DNA of 51,785 nucleotides from Kiritimatiellia bacterium (lineage in GTDB: Bacteria > Verrucomicrobiota > Kiritimatiellia > RFP12 > UBA1067). Of this stretch, positions 40,689 to 49,550 are shown one piece after another. Both the position numbers and the translations under genes were made by a program. Position 1 is the first letter of the stretch; each line of letters opens with the position of its first letter. The stretch covers positions 1 to 51,785 of the forward strand of contig JAKSOZ010000010.1 in NCBI GenBank assembly GCA_024405265.1, read 5' to 3'. The notes below the pieces were generated by a model. It was given only the letters and a program-made list of their open reading frames with translations, was not told where the DNA came from and searched no databases.

Positions 40689-42620
40689 ATGCTTCACAAC
40701 GGCGGCATATTTGACATGAATCTTTTTCATGACTTCCGGGAGATCCGCGCGGGGAGTCGGGGGGAGCTTGACGATAAGGATATTCTTATCGAGCTCGGCG
40801 CAGCGTCTAACGAACTCTTCCGCCGAAATCTTACCTTCGTGATATCGGAAGAACCATTTCCAACGCGTGCGATAATAATATTTGATAAGTCCCGCATAGG
40901 CGCGGTGGGCATATTCATGAAGGCCGCTATCCCAAGCGGTATAAAGGTCGCCAGTCCAGGAAGTTATCATGCGCCGATATCCGGGGACAGACCCCATATT
41001 ATTATTGGGGACTGTCCCCATTTTTCCCGCACGCCGCGCTTCCTGATAATCGAGGCGCCAAAGGTCGCTGCAAGAGGCTATTTCTTCGGCTAAATCGAGT
41101 AATTCCATGAATTCCGTACGTTTCGACTTGTCTTTCTCGCAGTCCTCGATAATCTCGCGAGCACGATCGGCGATTACCTGCATGAAAATTTCGACCGCGT
41201 CGAAACGGAAGTTTTCGTTCTCCAAGAGAGACGGAAACTCGTTCACCGCGGCAAGATAGTTCGAGGCCGCCTCGCGTACGAGCGTAAGATCGTAAGTCGT
41301 ACCGGTTTGAGTTCCCCAAGTAGAAACCGCGCGAGTCTTCAAATCGAAGGCGGGGTAGGCGCAAAGAATGTTCTCGACGCACCCTTCCGTCGGAGTCGGA
41401 GAGGGGTCGACCCAAGCGCTCTTCATAAGCGAGTCGATCGCGAGGTGAATCGCCGCGCTTTCGACGCCGTAGCGCTCATCGAAGTAGCGCTCGAGGAAAG
41501 ATCTTATCTCCTCTTCCGTCATCGCTTCGCCGGGGGGAAGGAGCATGTTCCGCTCGAACAAGGCGTACATCGAGGGATTCGTCTCGAGGCCTTCCGAAAG
41601 CATCGCATAACCGCGGAACGAGTCTTTCGCCTCGGGATCGATTACGTTCATCGTCGAAAAGCGAGTTAAGGCGCCGCGCGTTCCGGGATTGCCGCCGAAA
41701 TTCGAGACTTCCGCCCAAACCCAAGGAAGATGTTCGCCCGCGGCGTTTTTAAGGTCACAAGTTAAAGGCGCCGACGAGCCCATGTGCTTATCTAAAACTT
41801 CGATAAGCGTATTTTCGGTATTAAGCCCCTTGATGAGCGCTTTTTGCGCCGGGTTCATTTGCCAAGCTTGGAGAACCCAAGTAACCCCCTTCCCGAACTT
41901 CTCGATCTCAAGCGCCTGAATCGAACGGCCGATTTCGGCGAGTTCCCCGTCGCTGAGTCCGCCCGTAAGCCCACCTTCGTGAAAGAGGTCGCCGACCAAG
42001 TACTTCGCGTCCCCATTCTCGTCCATGTCATAGACTTTTTTGAGCGTATCATACCAAAGCGAGGAGATTTCATCGAATTCCTTCGAGTTCGGCATCAAAA
42101 TCGCGGGGCGCGTGTAGATTTGGCACCACTTACCTTGGTCGAAGGCGGGGAAGCGGCCGACGGCGGAATGAGGGAGAAAGCCGACATATCCTTGAATCAT
42201 CGGCTCAATCCCGCGGCGCTTCATTTCCTTATAAAGCCACTTACCAAGCTCCAAATCCGCGGCGAATTGTTCTTCGGATAGCGGTCCGCCCAGTCCCTCC
42301 AAATTTCCCATGTGCCACCAAGCGCGGGCGGAGTCATCGGCGATAAAGGAAAGTATCTCTTCTTCGGAGAATCCTGAGGCTCTCAAAACTTCGCGCCATA
42401 CTGTCGGCAGGCCATTCAGTAAAAGCGCCGCGTTGTAGCCCGCTTTTTCAAGGCGATCAAGCTCCTTCGTCCACTCCGCCTTCCCCCAATAGGCGAAAGT
42501 ATAAGAAAGAGTGCAGTAGTTATACGCGATGCGAACGCTCGGAGTTTTCTTAGCTGCCGAAGAAACACAATCGCACCCGGCTAAAAGCACGAGCGCGATC
42601 AAGGTCAAATTTTTGATCAT
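40686..42620 (-). CDS. GH89 alpha-N-acetylglucosaminidase (NAGLU-like) lipoprotein
   Basis: 644 residues. Lipobox LLAGC (Cys16). The TIM-barrel core matches NAGLU: YNYCTLSYTFAYWGKAEWTKELDRL, NGLPTVW, MGNLEGLGGPL, GDLFHEGG (candidate acid Glu215), WVWAEVSNFGGNPGTRGAL and LSEGLETNPSMYALF (second candidate Glu), then a helical C-terminal domain. The about 100-residue N-terminal domain of animal NAGLU is absent. It would remove terminal alpha-linked GlcNAc from glycans. Two palindromes (GGGGACAGACCCC, GGGGACTGTCCCC) are inserted in frame at 40983-41019. Starts 7 nt after the coiled-coil gene, without a clear ribosome site. Confidence 0.85.
   Translation of the reverse strand: MIKNLTLIALVLLAGCDCVSSAAKKTPSVRIAYNYCTLSYTFAYWGKAEWTKELDRLEKAGYNAALLLNGLPTVWREVLRASGFSEEEILSFIADDSARAWWHMGNLEGLGGPLSEEQFAADLELGKWLYKEMKRRGIEPMIQGYVGFLPHSAVGRFPAFDQGKWCQIYTRPAILMPNSKEFDEISSLWYDTLKKVYDMDENGDAKYLVGDLFHEGGLTGGLSDGELAEIGRSIQALEIEKFGKGVTWVLQAWQMNPAQKALIKGLNTENTLIEVLDKHMGSSAPLTCDLKNAAGEHLPWVWAEVSNFGGNPGTRGALTRFSTMNVIDPEAKDSFRGYAMLSEGLETNPSMYALFERNMLLPPGEAMTEEEIRSFLERYFDERYGVESAAIHLAIDSLMKSAWVDPSPTPTEGCVENILCAYPAFDLKTRAVSTWGTQTGTTYDLTLVREAASNYLAAVNEFPSLLENENFRFDAVEIFMQVIADRAREIIEDCEKDKSKRTEFMELLDLAEEIASCSDLWRLDYQEARRAGKMGTVPNNNMGSVPGYRRMITSWTGDLYTAWDSGLHEYAHRAYAGLIKYYYRTRWKWFFRYHEGKISAEEFVRRCAELDKNILIVKLPPTPRADLPEVMKKIHVKYAAVVKH
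40983..41019. repeat. Pair of GGGGACAG-type palindromes inside the GH89 gene
   Basis: GGGGACAGACCCC (40983-40995) and GGGGACTGTCCCC (41007-41019). The stretch encodes MGTVPNNNMGSVPG, a duplicated low-complexity loop. The same 13-bp palindrome occurs at 602-614. Confidence 0.85.
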
Positions 42621-42626
42621 GATTTA

Positions 42627-43328
42627 TCAGTAAGTACGTTTGATGACTTCCGAAGGAAGGAGGTAGGTCTCGCCGTCTTTATGAGCGATACCGTACTCTT
42701 TCAGCTTCGCGATAACTTCACCGTCGAAGATGTTCTGATGATCGGCGAAGAACTTCTCGAGAGAAGCGCGCTTCTTTTCGATCTCGCCCGTGGACTCGTT
42801 CGCGACGAGCACGCCTTCGAGGAGCTGAGCGCGGCGAATTCTCCCGTTTTCGCGGGCTTCTTCGAGCGCGACTTTAACGGCGTTGATAACGTGCTCGCGC
42901 GTCTCTCCGATAAAGCGATCGGGAAGTTCGAGGTTACGATCGAGAAGCGCGATCTGGCTCGAAGTATTCGACTCGGTATTCGCGGCGAGCGCGGAAACGA
43001 GCGCGGCGTTTTCTTCTTTGAGCTTAACGTTCTCCGCTTCCTTCTTGATCGTATCGTTCGCGGCGTTTTTGATTATGAGCTTTTCTTCTTCGAGCTTCTT
43101 ATTCGCTTCGACGAGAGAAGTTTTCTCCGCTTCGAGTTCCGCGATCTTCTTAACGAGATCTTCGATCTTCAATTCCATCGCGACCTTTTCCGCGGCGAGT
43201 TCTTCGACGACGGCTTTCTGCACGTCGATATTCTCATCGGCTACGATCTCGGCAGCGGCTTCAGTATCGCTCGCTGGCTTTTCCGCTTCCGTCGGCTCGC
43301 TCTTCTTAAGAAAATCAGTGTAATCCAT
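42627..43328 (-). CDS. Coiled-coil protein of unknown function
   Basis: About 233 residues from the ATG at 43328, chosen for AAAGGTGAG just upstream (the 43337 start lies inside the previous gene without one). Residues about 40-125 form a heptad coiled coil (AVVEELAAEKVAMELKIEDLVKKIAELEAEK); the C-terminal about 95 residues are a compact conserved-looking domain (PDRFIGETREHVINAVKVALEEARENGRIRRAQLLEGVL). No family recognised. Soluble; lies between the THUMP methyltransferase and the GH89 lipoprotein. Confidence 0.7.
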   Translation of the reverse strand: MDYTDFLKKSEPTEAEKPASDTEAAAEIVADENIDVQKAVVEELAAEKVAMELKIEDLVKKIAELEAEKTSLVEANKKLEEEKLIIKNAANDTIKKEAENVKLKEENAALVSALAANTESNTSSQIALLDRNLELPDRFIGETREHVINAVKVALEEARENGRIRRAQLLEGVLVANESTGEIEKKRASLEKFFADHQNIFDGEVIAKLKEYGIAHKDGETYLLPSEVIKRTY

Positions 43329-44556
43329 TGTTCTCACCTTTCAACTCGCAGCCCTTGTAAATGAAGAGGCGACAATCGATAGGACCGTTGAAGAACGGAA
43401 CGCGAGTTTGGTAATAGAGATTAACGAGATGAGAAAGCTCGGGACTTCCGGTAATGAGCGCGCCGGTCCAACCCTTACACTTCTCATTCATGAAAGTTCC
43501 GATTCGCTCGTACAAGGGAGCGAGTTCCTTCGGGTCTCCAAGACGAATACCGTATTCGGGGTTGAAGAAGATACAACCCTTATCGTTTTCGGGAATCGGA
43601 GTTTCGGCGAAGTCGCACGCCTTGAACTCGATGTAGGGAGCGACACCCGCGGCGATCGCGTTAGTGTGAGCGTTTTCGACGGCTTCAGGAGAGATATCGG
43701 TCGCGATAATGCGCGGCAAATTTTCGGTGGTCTCTTCTTCCTTAGCGTCCAAGACGATCTCTTTCCAAATCTGTTCGGGAGTGGCGCCCGCTACCTGACG
43801 AGGAGCGACTCGCGGAGCTTTTTCGCCGGGGATAATACGCTCATAGCCCTTTATGCTCTGGAAAGCGAAATGACCCTTCAAACTGCCGGGCGCGCGATTC
43901 ATCGCCATCATCACCGCTTCGATCGCGGGAGTACCCGAACCGCACATCGGCGAGAGGAACGGAGTCTTCGGATTCCAATTCATCGCCATAAGGCAAGCGG
44001 CAGCCAAGGTCTCCTGCATCGGAGCGGAGCCGGGAATCTTACGATAGCCGCGCTTCGACAAAGGTTCACCCGACGTATCGAGATAGATGATGACTTCGTC
44101 GCGTTCCCAATAAACGAAAACCGCCGCGCCAAAATTTTTGTTACCGGAGTCGGGACGACGCTGGCACTTCTCGCGCATGCGATCTACGATAGCGTCCTTA
44201 GTGTAGAGCGAAGGAATTCGCGTATCGCGAATCGTGTAGTTATGAACGATCGACGAAACCGAGAAGTAGCCGTCGGCCTCGATTAAGTTTTCCCAATCGA
44301 TCGAATAAACCGATTCGTAAAGATCGCGAATATTACGACACTCGGTACGAAGTAATGGAACGAGAACTCGATGAGCCGTACGAAGCTTCAAGTTAAGCTT
44401 CATCATATCTCTCATATCGCCGCGCACGACGACGGTGTTCTCGGTAACTTCGATGGGAGTATACCCCATTTTCATCACCTCTATTTCAGTCCAACGCGAA
44501 AGTTCCTTCGCGCAAGAGATGATTATCGGATAGTTTTTGTCGGTCCAGATTTTCAC
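43315..44556 (-). CDS. THUMP-domain RNA methyltransferase (RlmL/TrmN-like)
   Basis: 413 residues. N-terminal THUMP-type region (residues about 50-160), then SAM motif FLSPMCGSGTPAIEAVMMAMNRAPG and GCIFFNPEYGIRLGD. It resembles the RlmL N-terminal half that methylates G2445 of 23S rRNA. The catalytic motif normally reads NPPYG; here the second Pro is Glu (codon GAA). Overlaps the coiled-coil gene by 14 nt and dnaN by 4 nt, so it follows dnaN where recF is more usual. Confidence 0.85.
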   Translation of the reverse strand: MKIWTDKNYPIIISCAKELSRWTEIEVMKMGYTPIEVTENTVVVRGDMRDMMKLNLKLRTAHRVLVPLLRTECRNIRDLYESVYSIDWENLIEADGYFSVSSIVHNYTIRDTRIPSLYTKDAIVDRMREKCQRRPDSGNKNFGAAVFVYWERDEVIIYLDTSGEPLSKRGYRKIPGSAPMQETLAAACLMAMNWNPKTPFLSPMCGSGTPAIEAVMMAMNRAPGSLKGHFAFQSIKGYERIIPGEKAPRVAPRQVAGATPEQIWKEIVLDAKEEETTENLPRIIATDISPEAVENAHTNAIAAGVAPYIEFKACDFAETPIPENDKGCIFFNPEYGIRLGDPKELAPLYERIGTFMNEKCKGWTGALITGSPELSHLVNLYYQTRVPFFNGPIDCRLFIYKGCELKGENNGLH

Positions 44557-45647
44557 GAGATTCTAAGAGGCATGAGGACGTAAAGGAAAGGAATGGAACA
44601 CTTGATAACGGCAGGGGAATGACCGTCGTTCAAGTTAATCGAAACTTCATCGTCATCAATCGCCTTCAAAGGATCCATGACGTAAGCGGGGTTGAAGAGA
44701 ATTTCGATGGTTTCACCGGCATACTTGATCGGCACTTCGTCTTTCGCTTCACCGATGTCGGACGCGGCGGAAGTGACGGTAAGCTTACCTGAAGTGAAAA
44801 TGAGTTTCGTCGAGTGAGCTTCATCCATCGTCATGACGCTCGCGCGATCGAGAGCTCGAAGAAGAAGTTCACGATCTATTTCTATCTTCTCTTTCGTTTC
44901 GCGAGGAATGACCTGACGATAGTTCGGATAAGCTTCTTCCATGAGCTTCGAGTAAATCGTGAGGTTCCCTAAGTTAAAACAAATGAAGCCCTTCTGAACC
45001 ATGAGCGTTATGTCGCCTTCTCCGGAGAGCGAACGCTGAAGTTCTTGGACAGCCTTGAAAGGAAGAACTATATCGCGCTCGGCGGTTTTAGCGAACTCCA
45101 TTTCCTTTTCAACGAGAGCCAAACGACGTCCGTCGGTAGCTACCATCGTAAGCTTCTCATCCTTGAAGCTCATAAGAACGCCCTTCAAGCTGCGACGAGT
45201 ATCATCTTGACTCGCGGCATAGCTGGTCTTGCGAAGCATTTCACGAAGAGTTGCCTGTTCTATAGTGTAAATAGAAGCTTCACTTTCCTGAGGAAGACGA
45301 GGAAATTCATTCTCAGCCATACCGGAAAGACGAAACTTAGCACTACCCGCTTTTATGGTAGCTTTATCCTGTTCGTCAACTTCTACTTCGATAGGTCCTT
45401 CTTCCATCTTCTGAATGGAGTTGAAAAGAAGCTTTACAGGAAGAGTGGTAGCTCCTTCTTCTTCAACGATGCACTCTACACTCGACTTGATGGAAATATC
45501 AAGATCGGTAGTAGTCATCTTAAGCTCTTTTCCATAAGCCTCTATCTTGACGTTCTGTAAAATGGGAAGCGAACCCTTTCCGGCTACGATGTTCTGCACT
45601 CCCTTAAGTGCTTCAGCAAACTTCGATCTTATAATTGTAAATTTCAT
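44553..45647 (-). CDS. dnaN: DNA polymerase III beta sliding clamp
   Basis: 364 residues, normal length, three clamp domains. Typical segments: MKFTIIRSKFAEAL, TTTDLDISIKSSVE, FRLSGMAENEFPRLP, MVATDGRRLALVEKE and the C-terminal SIPFLYVLMPLRI. Encircles DNA as a processivity clamp. Ribosome site AGAGG 8 nt upstream. Confidence 0.97.
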   Translation of the reverse strand: MKFTIIRSKFAEALKGVQNIVAGKGSLPILQNVKIEAYGKELKMTTTDLDISIKSSVECIVEEEGATTLPVKLLFNSIQKMEEGPIEVEVDEQDKATIKAGSAKFRLSGMAENEFPRLPQESEASIYTIEQATLREMLRKTSYAASQDDTRRSLKGVLMSFKDEKLTMVATDGRRLALVEKEMEFAKTAERDIVLPFKAVQELQRSLSGEGDITLMVQKGFICFNLGNLTIYSKLMEEAYPNYRQVIPRETKEKIEIDRELLLRALDRASVMTMDEAHSTKLIFTSGKLTVTSAASDIGEAKDEVPIKYAGETIEILFNPAYVMDPLKAIDDDEVSINLNDGHSPAVIKCSIPFLYVLMPLRIS

Positions 45648-45909
45648 TTGAGCTACCTCTTGTATTCCACTTTCTTATATTGTATCAAATACTGCTTAAT
45701 AATGAAACCACTATCTTATTATTATTATTTGGATGTTGATAATGTAGATAAGTGATTTCGGACCTTTGTTTTATAGGGTTGTGAGAAGTTTTTAAGGTTA
45801 ACAATTTTTAAGATAAGAGAAGAACAAATATTGATAAGTGTTATTGGCTGTAGGTTACTGTTTATAGATCAAGCATATATCAACAAGCTGTATAGAACAT
45901 TTAGACCTC
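45648..45909. other. AT-rich dnaA-dnaN gap with DnaA-box-like sites
   Basis: 262 bp rich in A/T. TGTTGATAA at 45734-45742 and ATATCAACA at 45877-45885 match the box type seen elsewhere; no gene found. The dnaN promoter (TTGATACAAT) is at the dnaN-proximal end. Confidence 0.55.
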
Positions 45910-47331
45910 TTATTTAGCTATTTCATCCGTAAGTTGGTAACCGAATGAAGAGAGAATATCGGCAATGGAAGCCTTGAGTTCAGGTTCCACTTCCATTCGC
46001 TTTTCAATGGTTTTAACTCCGTGTATGACTGTAGCATGAGACTTATCGAAGGACTTGGCAATCTCCGGAAGAGAGTGAACGGTAAACTTGCGACTTATAT
46101 ACATAGCTATCTGGCGAGGAGTTACTAAGGTTTGAGTTCGCTCGGAAGATAGTATTTGAGAAAGAGTAACGTTATACTTTTTAGCTACAGCTCCTTGTAT
46201 TTCCTCTATAGTAAGGCGCTTTAGAGTTTGTTCCTTTTCTATAGAGTCTTTGAGAAGATAGGTAAGAATATTATTATCCAGCTTAAGATTAGGTTCGGAA
46301 GCTAGGAATATAGCTACTTTACTTAGAGCTCCTTCCATAGCTCGAACGTGACTTTTGATATGGTAAGCGATAAATTCGAGAACGTTATTGTCTACATTTA
46401 AGGAAGCGTCTTCTTTCTTCTTATTTAAGATAGCGAGACGTGTTTCGTAACTGGGAGACTCGACTTCTTGAACGAAACCTCCTTCAAATCTCGAGATGAG
46501 GCGAGTTTCGATAGCAGGCAAATACTTAGGAGCTACATCGCTAGTCATAACGATCTGTTTTTTAGCCTGCTGAAGAGCGTTGAAAGTATTGAAGTACTCT
46601 TCTTGAATATCTTTACCACGCTGGAAGAACTGAACGTCGTCGAGAAGAAGTACATCTACTGATCTGTACTTATTTCGGAAGACGTTAAGAGAATTCTTCT
46701 GCATGTAGTTAACGTACTCATTCAAAAATTGTTCTGCAGTTAGATAACAAATGGAAAGAGAAGGATCTTTTCTCTTAAGTTCGTTACCGATAGCCTGCAT
46801 CAAATGAGTCTTACCTAAGCCGGTACCGCCGTGGATGAATAGAGGATTATAACCTGTCTTACCGGGATTTTCCACTACAGCTTTAGCGGCAGAAAAAGCG
46901 AAACTATTTGAAGGACCCTTAACGAACTTGTCGAATGTGTAGTCTTCGTTCAAGGGCATCGTGGAAACGAAAGTAGTAGCTTTAGCGGATATCGGCTGGT
47001 TCGCGTAGATGGGCTGAGCGGAAACGGGAGTAAGAGAGTGAATTTCTTCGTTTGGAGGAACCTCTACTTTTTCTTCCTCTATTGTAATATCTCCTTCCGA
47101 CCCTGCGAGCACCATACAGCTCTTGAGTTTTTGGATATGGTTGGTAGTGAGCATCTCCGCGGCATAAGAATTAGCGGTGAATACTTTTAATTTACCGTCT
47201 TTTTCTTCAGCTCTAGTCACCAGTGAAAAAAGACGATTAACCTTGCTTTTATCATCTTCGCTGAACAAAGTGGTAAGGTAAATCGCTTTGACGCGATCCC
47301 ACAAAGAGTTCAACATAGGTTGGTTATTCAT
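45910..47331 (-). CDS. dnaA: Chromosomal replication initiator DnaA
   Basis: 473 residues. Domain I at the N-terminus, a linker (residues about 85-130), AAA+ domain with Walker A HGGTGLGKTHLMQ and Walker B VLLLDDVQFF, and a C-terminal DNA-binding helix-turn-helix with the signature KSFDKSHATVIHGVKTI. It melts oriC. A TGATATAAT box (TATAAT 47371-47366) gives a leader of about 30 nt. Its codons are more A/T-rich than those of the operons at the left. Confidence 0.98.
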   Translation of the reverse strand: MNNQPMLNSLWDRVKAIYLTTLFSEDDKSKVNRLFSLVTRAEEKDGKLKVFTANSYAAEMLTTNHIQKLKSCMVLAGSEGDITIEEEKVEVPPNEEIHSLTPVSAQPIYANQPISAKATTFVSTMPLNEDYTFDKFVKGPSNSFAFSAAKAVVENPGKTGYNPLFIHGGTGLGKTHLMQAIGNELKRKDPSLSICYLTAEQFLNEYVNYMQKNSLNVFRNKYRSVDVLLLDDVQFFQRGKDIQEEYFNTFNALQQAKKQIVMTSDVAPKYLPAIETRLISRFEGGFVQEVESPSYETRLAILNKKKEDASLNVDNNVLEFIAYHIKSHVRAMEGALSKVAIFLASEPNLKLDNNILTYLLKDSIEKEQTLKRLTIEEIQGAVAKKYNVTLSQILSSERTQTLVTPRQIAMYISRKFTVHSLPEIAKSFDKSHATVIHGVKTIEKRMEVEPELKASIADILSSFGYQLTDEIAK

Positions 47332-47503
47332 AATATGAGTCTACTTATTTTTTCAAAACGACAGCATTATATCATTATGTGAGTGACTAATGTTGAAAAA
47401 AGATGTCTTCTTATGTTTACAAGTTATCAACAAATATTGTAGATATTAACAGAAATTGTTAATATGTTTATTACTTTTGAATTTTTTCAGCTGATATGAA
47501 AAA
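47332..47503. other. AT-rich gap upstream of dnaA
   Basis: 172 bp with the dnaA promoter, one TTATCAACA box at 47424-47432 and a hairpin-like ATTAACAGAAATTGTTAAT. No gene. Confidence 0.55.
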
Positions 47504-49276
47504 TCAGACGCTGCCTCTTTTTATAATAATAGCAAGCACGGAAATATCTGCCGGGTTCACGCCCGGTATTTTTGATGCCTGTGCGAGGGTTTCAGGGAGG
47601 TACTTCTTAAGCTTCTCTCTGCTCTCGAATCTAACGGCGGTACACTTATCGTAGTCGAGCCATTTCGGTATCTTTATATTCTCGTCCTGCTTAGCGCGTT
47701 CCGCAGCTTTTCGCTCTTGTTCGATGTATGGAGCATAATGTCGCATAACGGATAGTTCTCTACGCGCTCTTTCAGATAATTCATTTTCTTTTTCGCTCTT
47801 ACCTTCCGGATAATTTACCAATTCGTTCATCAACTTTAGCTCAGTTTCAAACTCATTCAATTCGGATTCACTTCTGATTTTAATTTTCTTGGCATAGGGA
47901 AGTAATCGATAGATTGCATTATCTTGGCGGAGTAACAATCTACGCTCGGCGCGGCTGGTGAACATTCTATAAGGTTCGTCCGTTCCCTTGGTAACCAAGT
48001 CGTCAATCATAACTCCTATGTATGCATCTTGCCGACTTAGAACGATTTCATTCTCCCCTTTTACCTTGAGCGCTGCATTGATACCAGCCATAATTCCTTG
48101 TGCAGCAGCTTCTTCATAGCCGGTCGTACCATTGATTTGACCAGCAAAGTATAGTCCTTCAATTCGTTTTGATTCCAATGTATGTTTCAATTCTCTTGCG
48201 TCGATGCCGTCATATTCAATCGCGTATGCGTACGCTAAAAACTCAGCATTCTCAAGACCGGGAACTGATCGTACCATCTGTTCTTGTACTTCCTTAGGTA
48301 AACAGCAACTTAATCCATTAGGATATATAATCGTTCCATCTGAGTCTTCCGGCTCAAGTATTACATGGTGATGTTCAGCATCTTTAAATCGAACAATTTT
48401 ATCTTCAATACTAGGACAATATCTCACTCCAGTTCCTTCAATAGCTCCACCATACAACGCTGAAAGACTCAAATTGTCACGAATTATTTTGTGGGTCTCA
48501 ATGGTTGTGTGTGTCATCCAGCATGGATATTCAGGTAATGTTCCACGTGGAACATTACTATCTTCGGAAGAATTTTCTTTGGTTTGTTCCACGTGGAACA
48601 ATGGGCGCGGCAGTTCTCCATCCTGCTTCGAACAAACGGAAAAGTCGCAGCTAGAAGCGCTAAGACGAGGAGGAGTTCCTGTTTTAAGGCGAATCAATTT
48701 AAAGCCGAGTTCTTCCAATGAATAGGAAAGTTGATCTACAGCGGGTCTATTATCGCCGCCTGATTCAATAGATTCCTTACCGATCCAAGTGCGTCCGCGG
48801 AGGGTAGTTCCGGAAGTAACGACAACGGCGGAGGATCTGATTATACCGTGTGAAGCGGTCTCGACGCCGGTGATGATATCGTCGCGAACGATAAGACGAA
48901 TTACGCTGTCTTCCAGTACAGACAGATTATCTTGTTCGGCGATCACTTTCTGCATGCGCTCGGTGTATTCTTTTTTGGCGCATTGAGTTCTAGTAGCTCT
49001 TACGGCTGGACCGCGAGACATGTTTAAAGTCTTGGATTGAAGGGCGGTAGCGTCAGCGTTTTTACCCATTTCTCCGCCGAGAGCGTCAAGCTCATATACT
49101 AAATGACTCTTCGCTAAGCCTCCGATAGAAGGGTTGCAAGGCATGCGCGCAATCGCTTCTTTCATAGCGGTAATCAAAAGCGTGCGAACGCCCATTCGTG
49201 CAGCAGCGAGGGCTGCCTCAGCTCCGGCGTGACCTCCGCCTACTACAATCATTTCTATATTAGAATATTCTTCCAT
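47504..49276 (-). CDS. mnmG: tRNA uridine-5-carboxymethylaminomethyl enzyme MnmG
   Basis: 590 residues. FAD-binding [19 protein letters not shown] at residues 11-29, [29 protein letters not shown] and the tail [14 protein letters not shown]. With MnmE it modifies the wobble uridine of tRNAs. Compared with standard MnmG an insert ([23 protein letters not shown]) follows the [11 protein letters not shown] segment; its DNA holds two parS palindromes. TGATATAAT box 9 nt before the ATG. Confidence 0.96.
   Translation of the reverse strand: MEEYSNIEMIVVGGGHAGAEAALAAARMGVRTLLITAMKEAIARMPCNPSIGGLAKSHLVYELDALGGEMGKNADATALQSKTLNMSRGPAVRATRTQCAKKEYTERMQKVIAEQDNLSVLEDSVIRLIVRDDIITGVETASHGIIRSSAVVVTSGTTLRGRTWIGKESIESGGDNRPAVDQLSYSLEELGFKLIRLKTGTPPRLSASSCDFSVCSKQDGELPRPLFHVEQTKENSSEDSNVPRGTLPEYPCWMTHTTIETHKIIRDNLSLSALYGGAIEGTGVRYCPSIEDKIVRFKDAEHHHVILEPEDSDGTIIYPNGLSCCLPKEVQEQMVRSVPGLENAEFLAYAYAIEYDGIDARELKHTLESKRIEGLYFAGQINGTTGYEEAAAQGIMAGINAALKVKGENEIVLSRQDAYIGVMIDDLVTKGTDEPYRMFTSRAERRLLLRQDNAIYRLLPYAKKIKIRSESELNEFETELKLMNELVNYPEGKSEKENELSERARRELSVMRHYAPYIEQERKAAERAKQDENIKIPKWLDYDKCTAVRFESREKLKKYLPETLAQASKIPGVNPADISVLAIIIKRGSV
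48539..48600. promoter_or_regulatory. Two parS sites inside mnmG
   Basis: TGTTCCACGTGGAACA at 48539-48554 and 48585-48600, both perfect 16-bp palindromes identical to the ParB-binding parS consensus, 46 bp apart, in an MnmG insert. They mark the origin-proximal segregation region. Confidence 0.9.
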
Positions 49277-49532
49277 GGCAAAGAAATTATATCAAATTAT
49301 CCACTGATTTGTGAACAAGTATTTCAGAATATTTATGCGACAATATATCTGCACTAAATCGTGCGAAAAAACGCATATTTTCGTAATATTGTAAGTTTTA
49401 ACTTGTTGTCAAGCGTATATTTATAAAATCTTATCATCGTTTATCTTCAAGTTATCAACAGGTGTTGACTATTGAGAATAATATTCTTGAAAGACGAATA
49501 TTTTTAGCACAAATGAAGATGAATATGGTATA
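49277..49532. other. oriC: Putative chromosomal origin of replication
   Basis: About 256 bp, strongly AT-rich, between divergent mnmG and the plus-strand gene at 49551, where gene orientation switches. Contains TTATCCACT (49297-49305) and TTATCAACA (49452-49460), and an ACAATAT...ATATTGT inverted repeat. Box count is low, so a neighbouring gap (45648, 47332 or 40571) may take part or be the true origin. Confidence 0.5.
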
Positions 49533-49534
49533 AT
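49524..49534 (+). promoter_or_regulatory. Promoter of the 49551 gene
   Basis: TATGGTATAAT, TATAAT at 49529-49534. The ATG at 49533 overlaps this box, so translation should start at 49551. Confidence 0.6.
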
Positions 49535-49550
49535 GTCATCAACAGGAACG

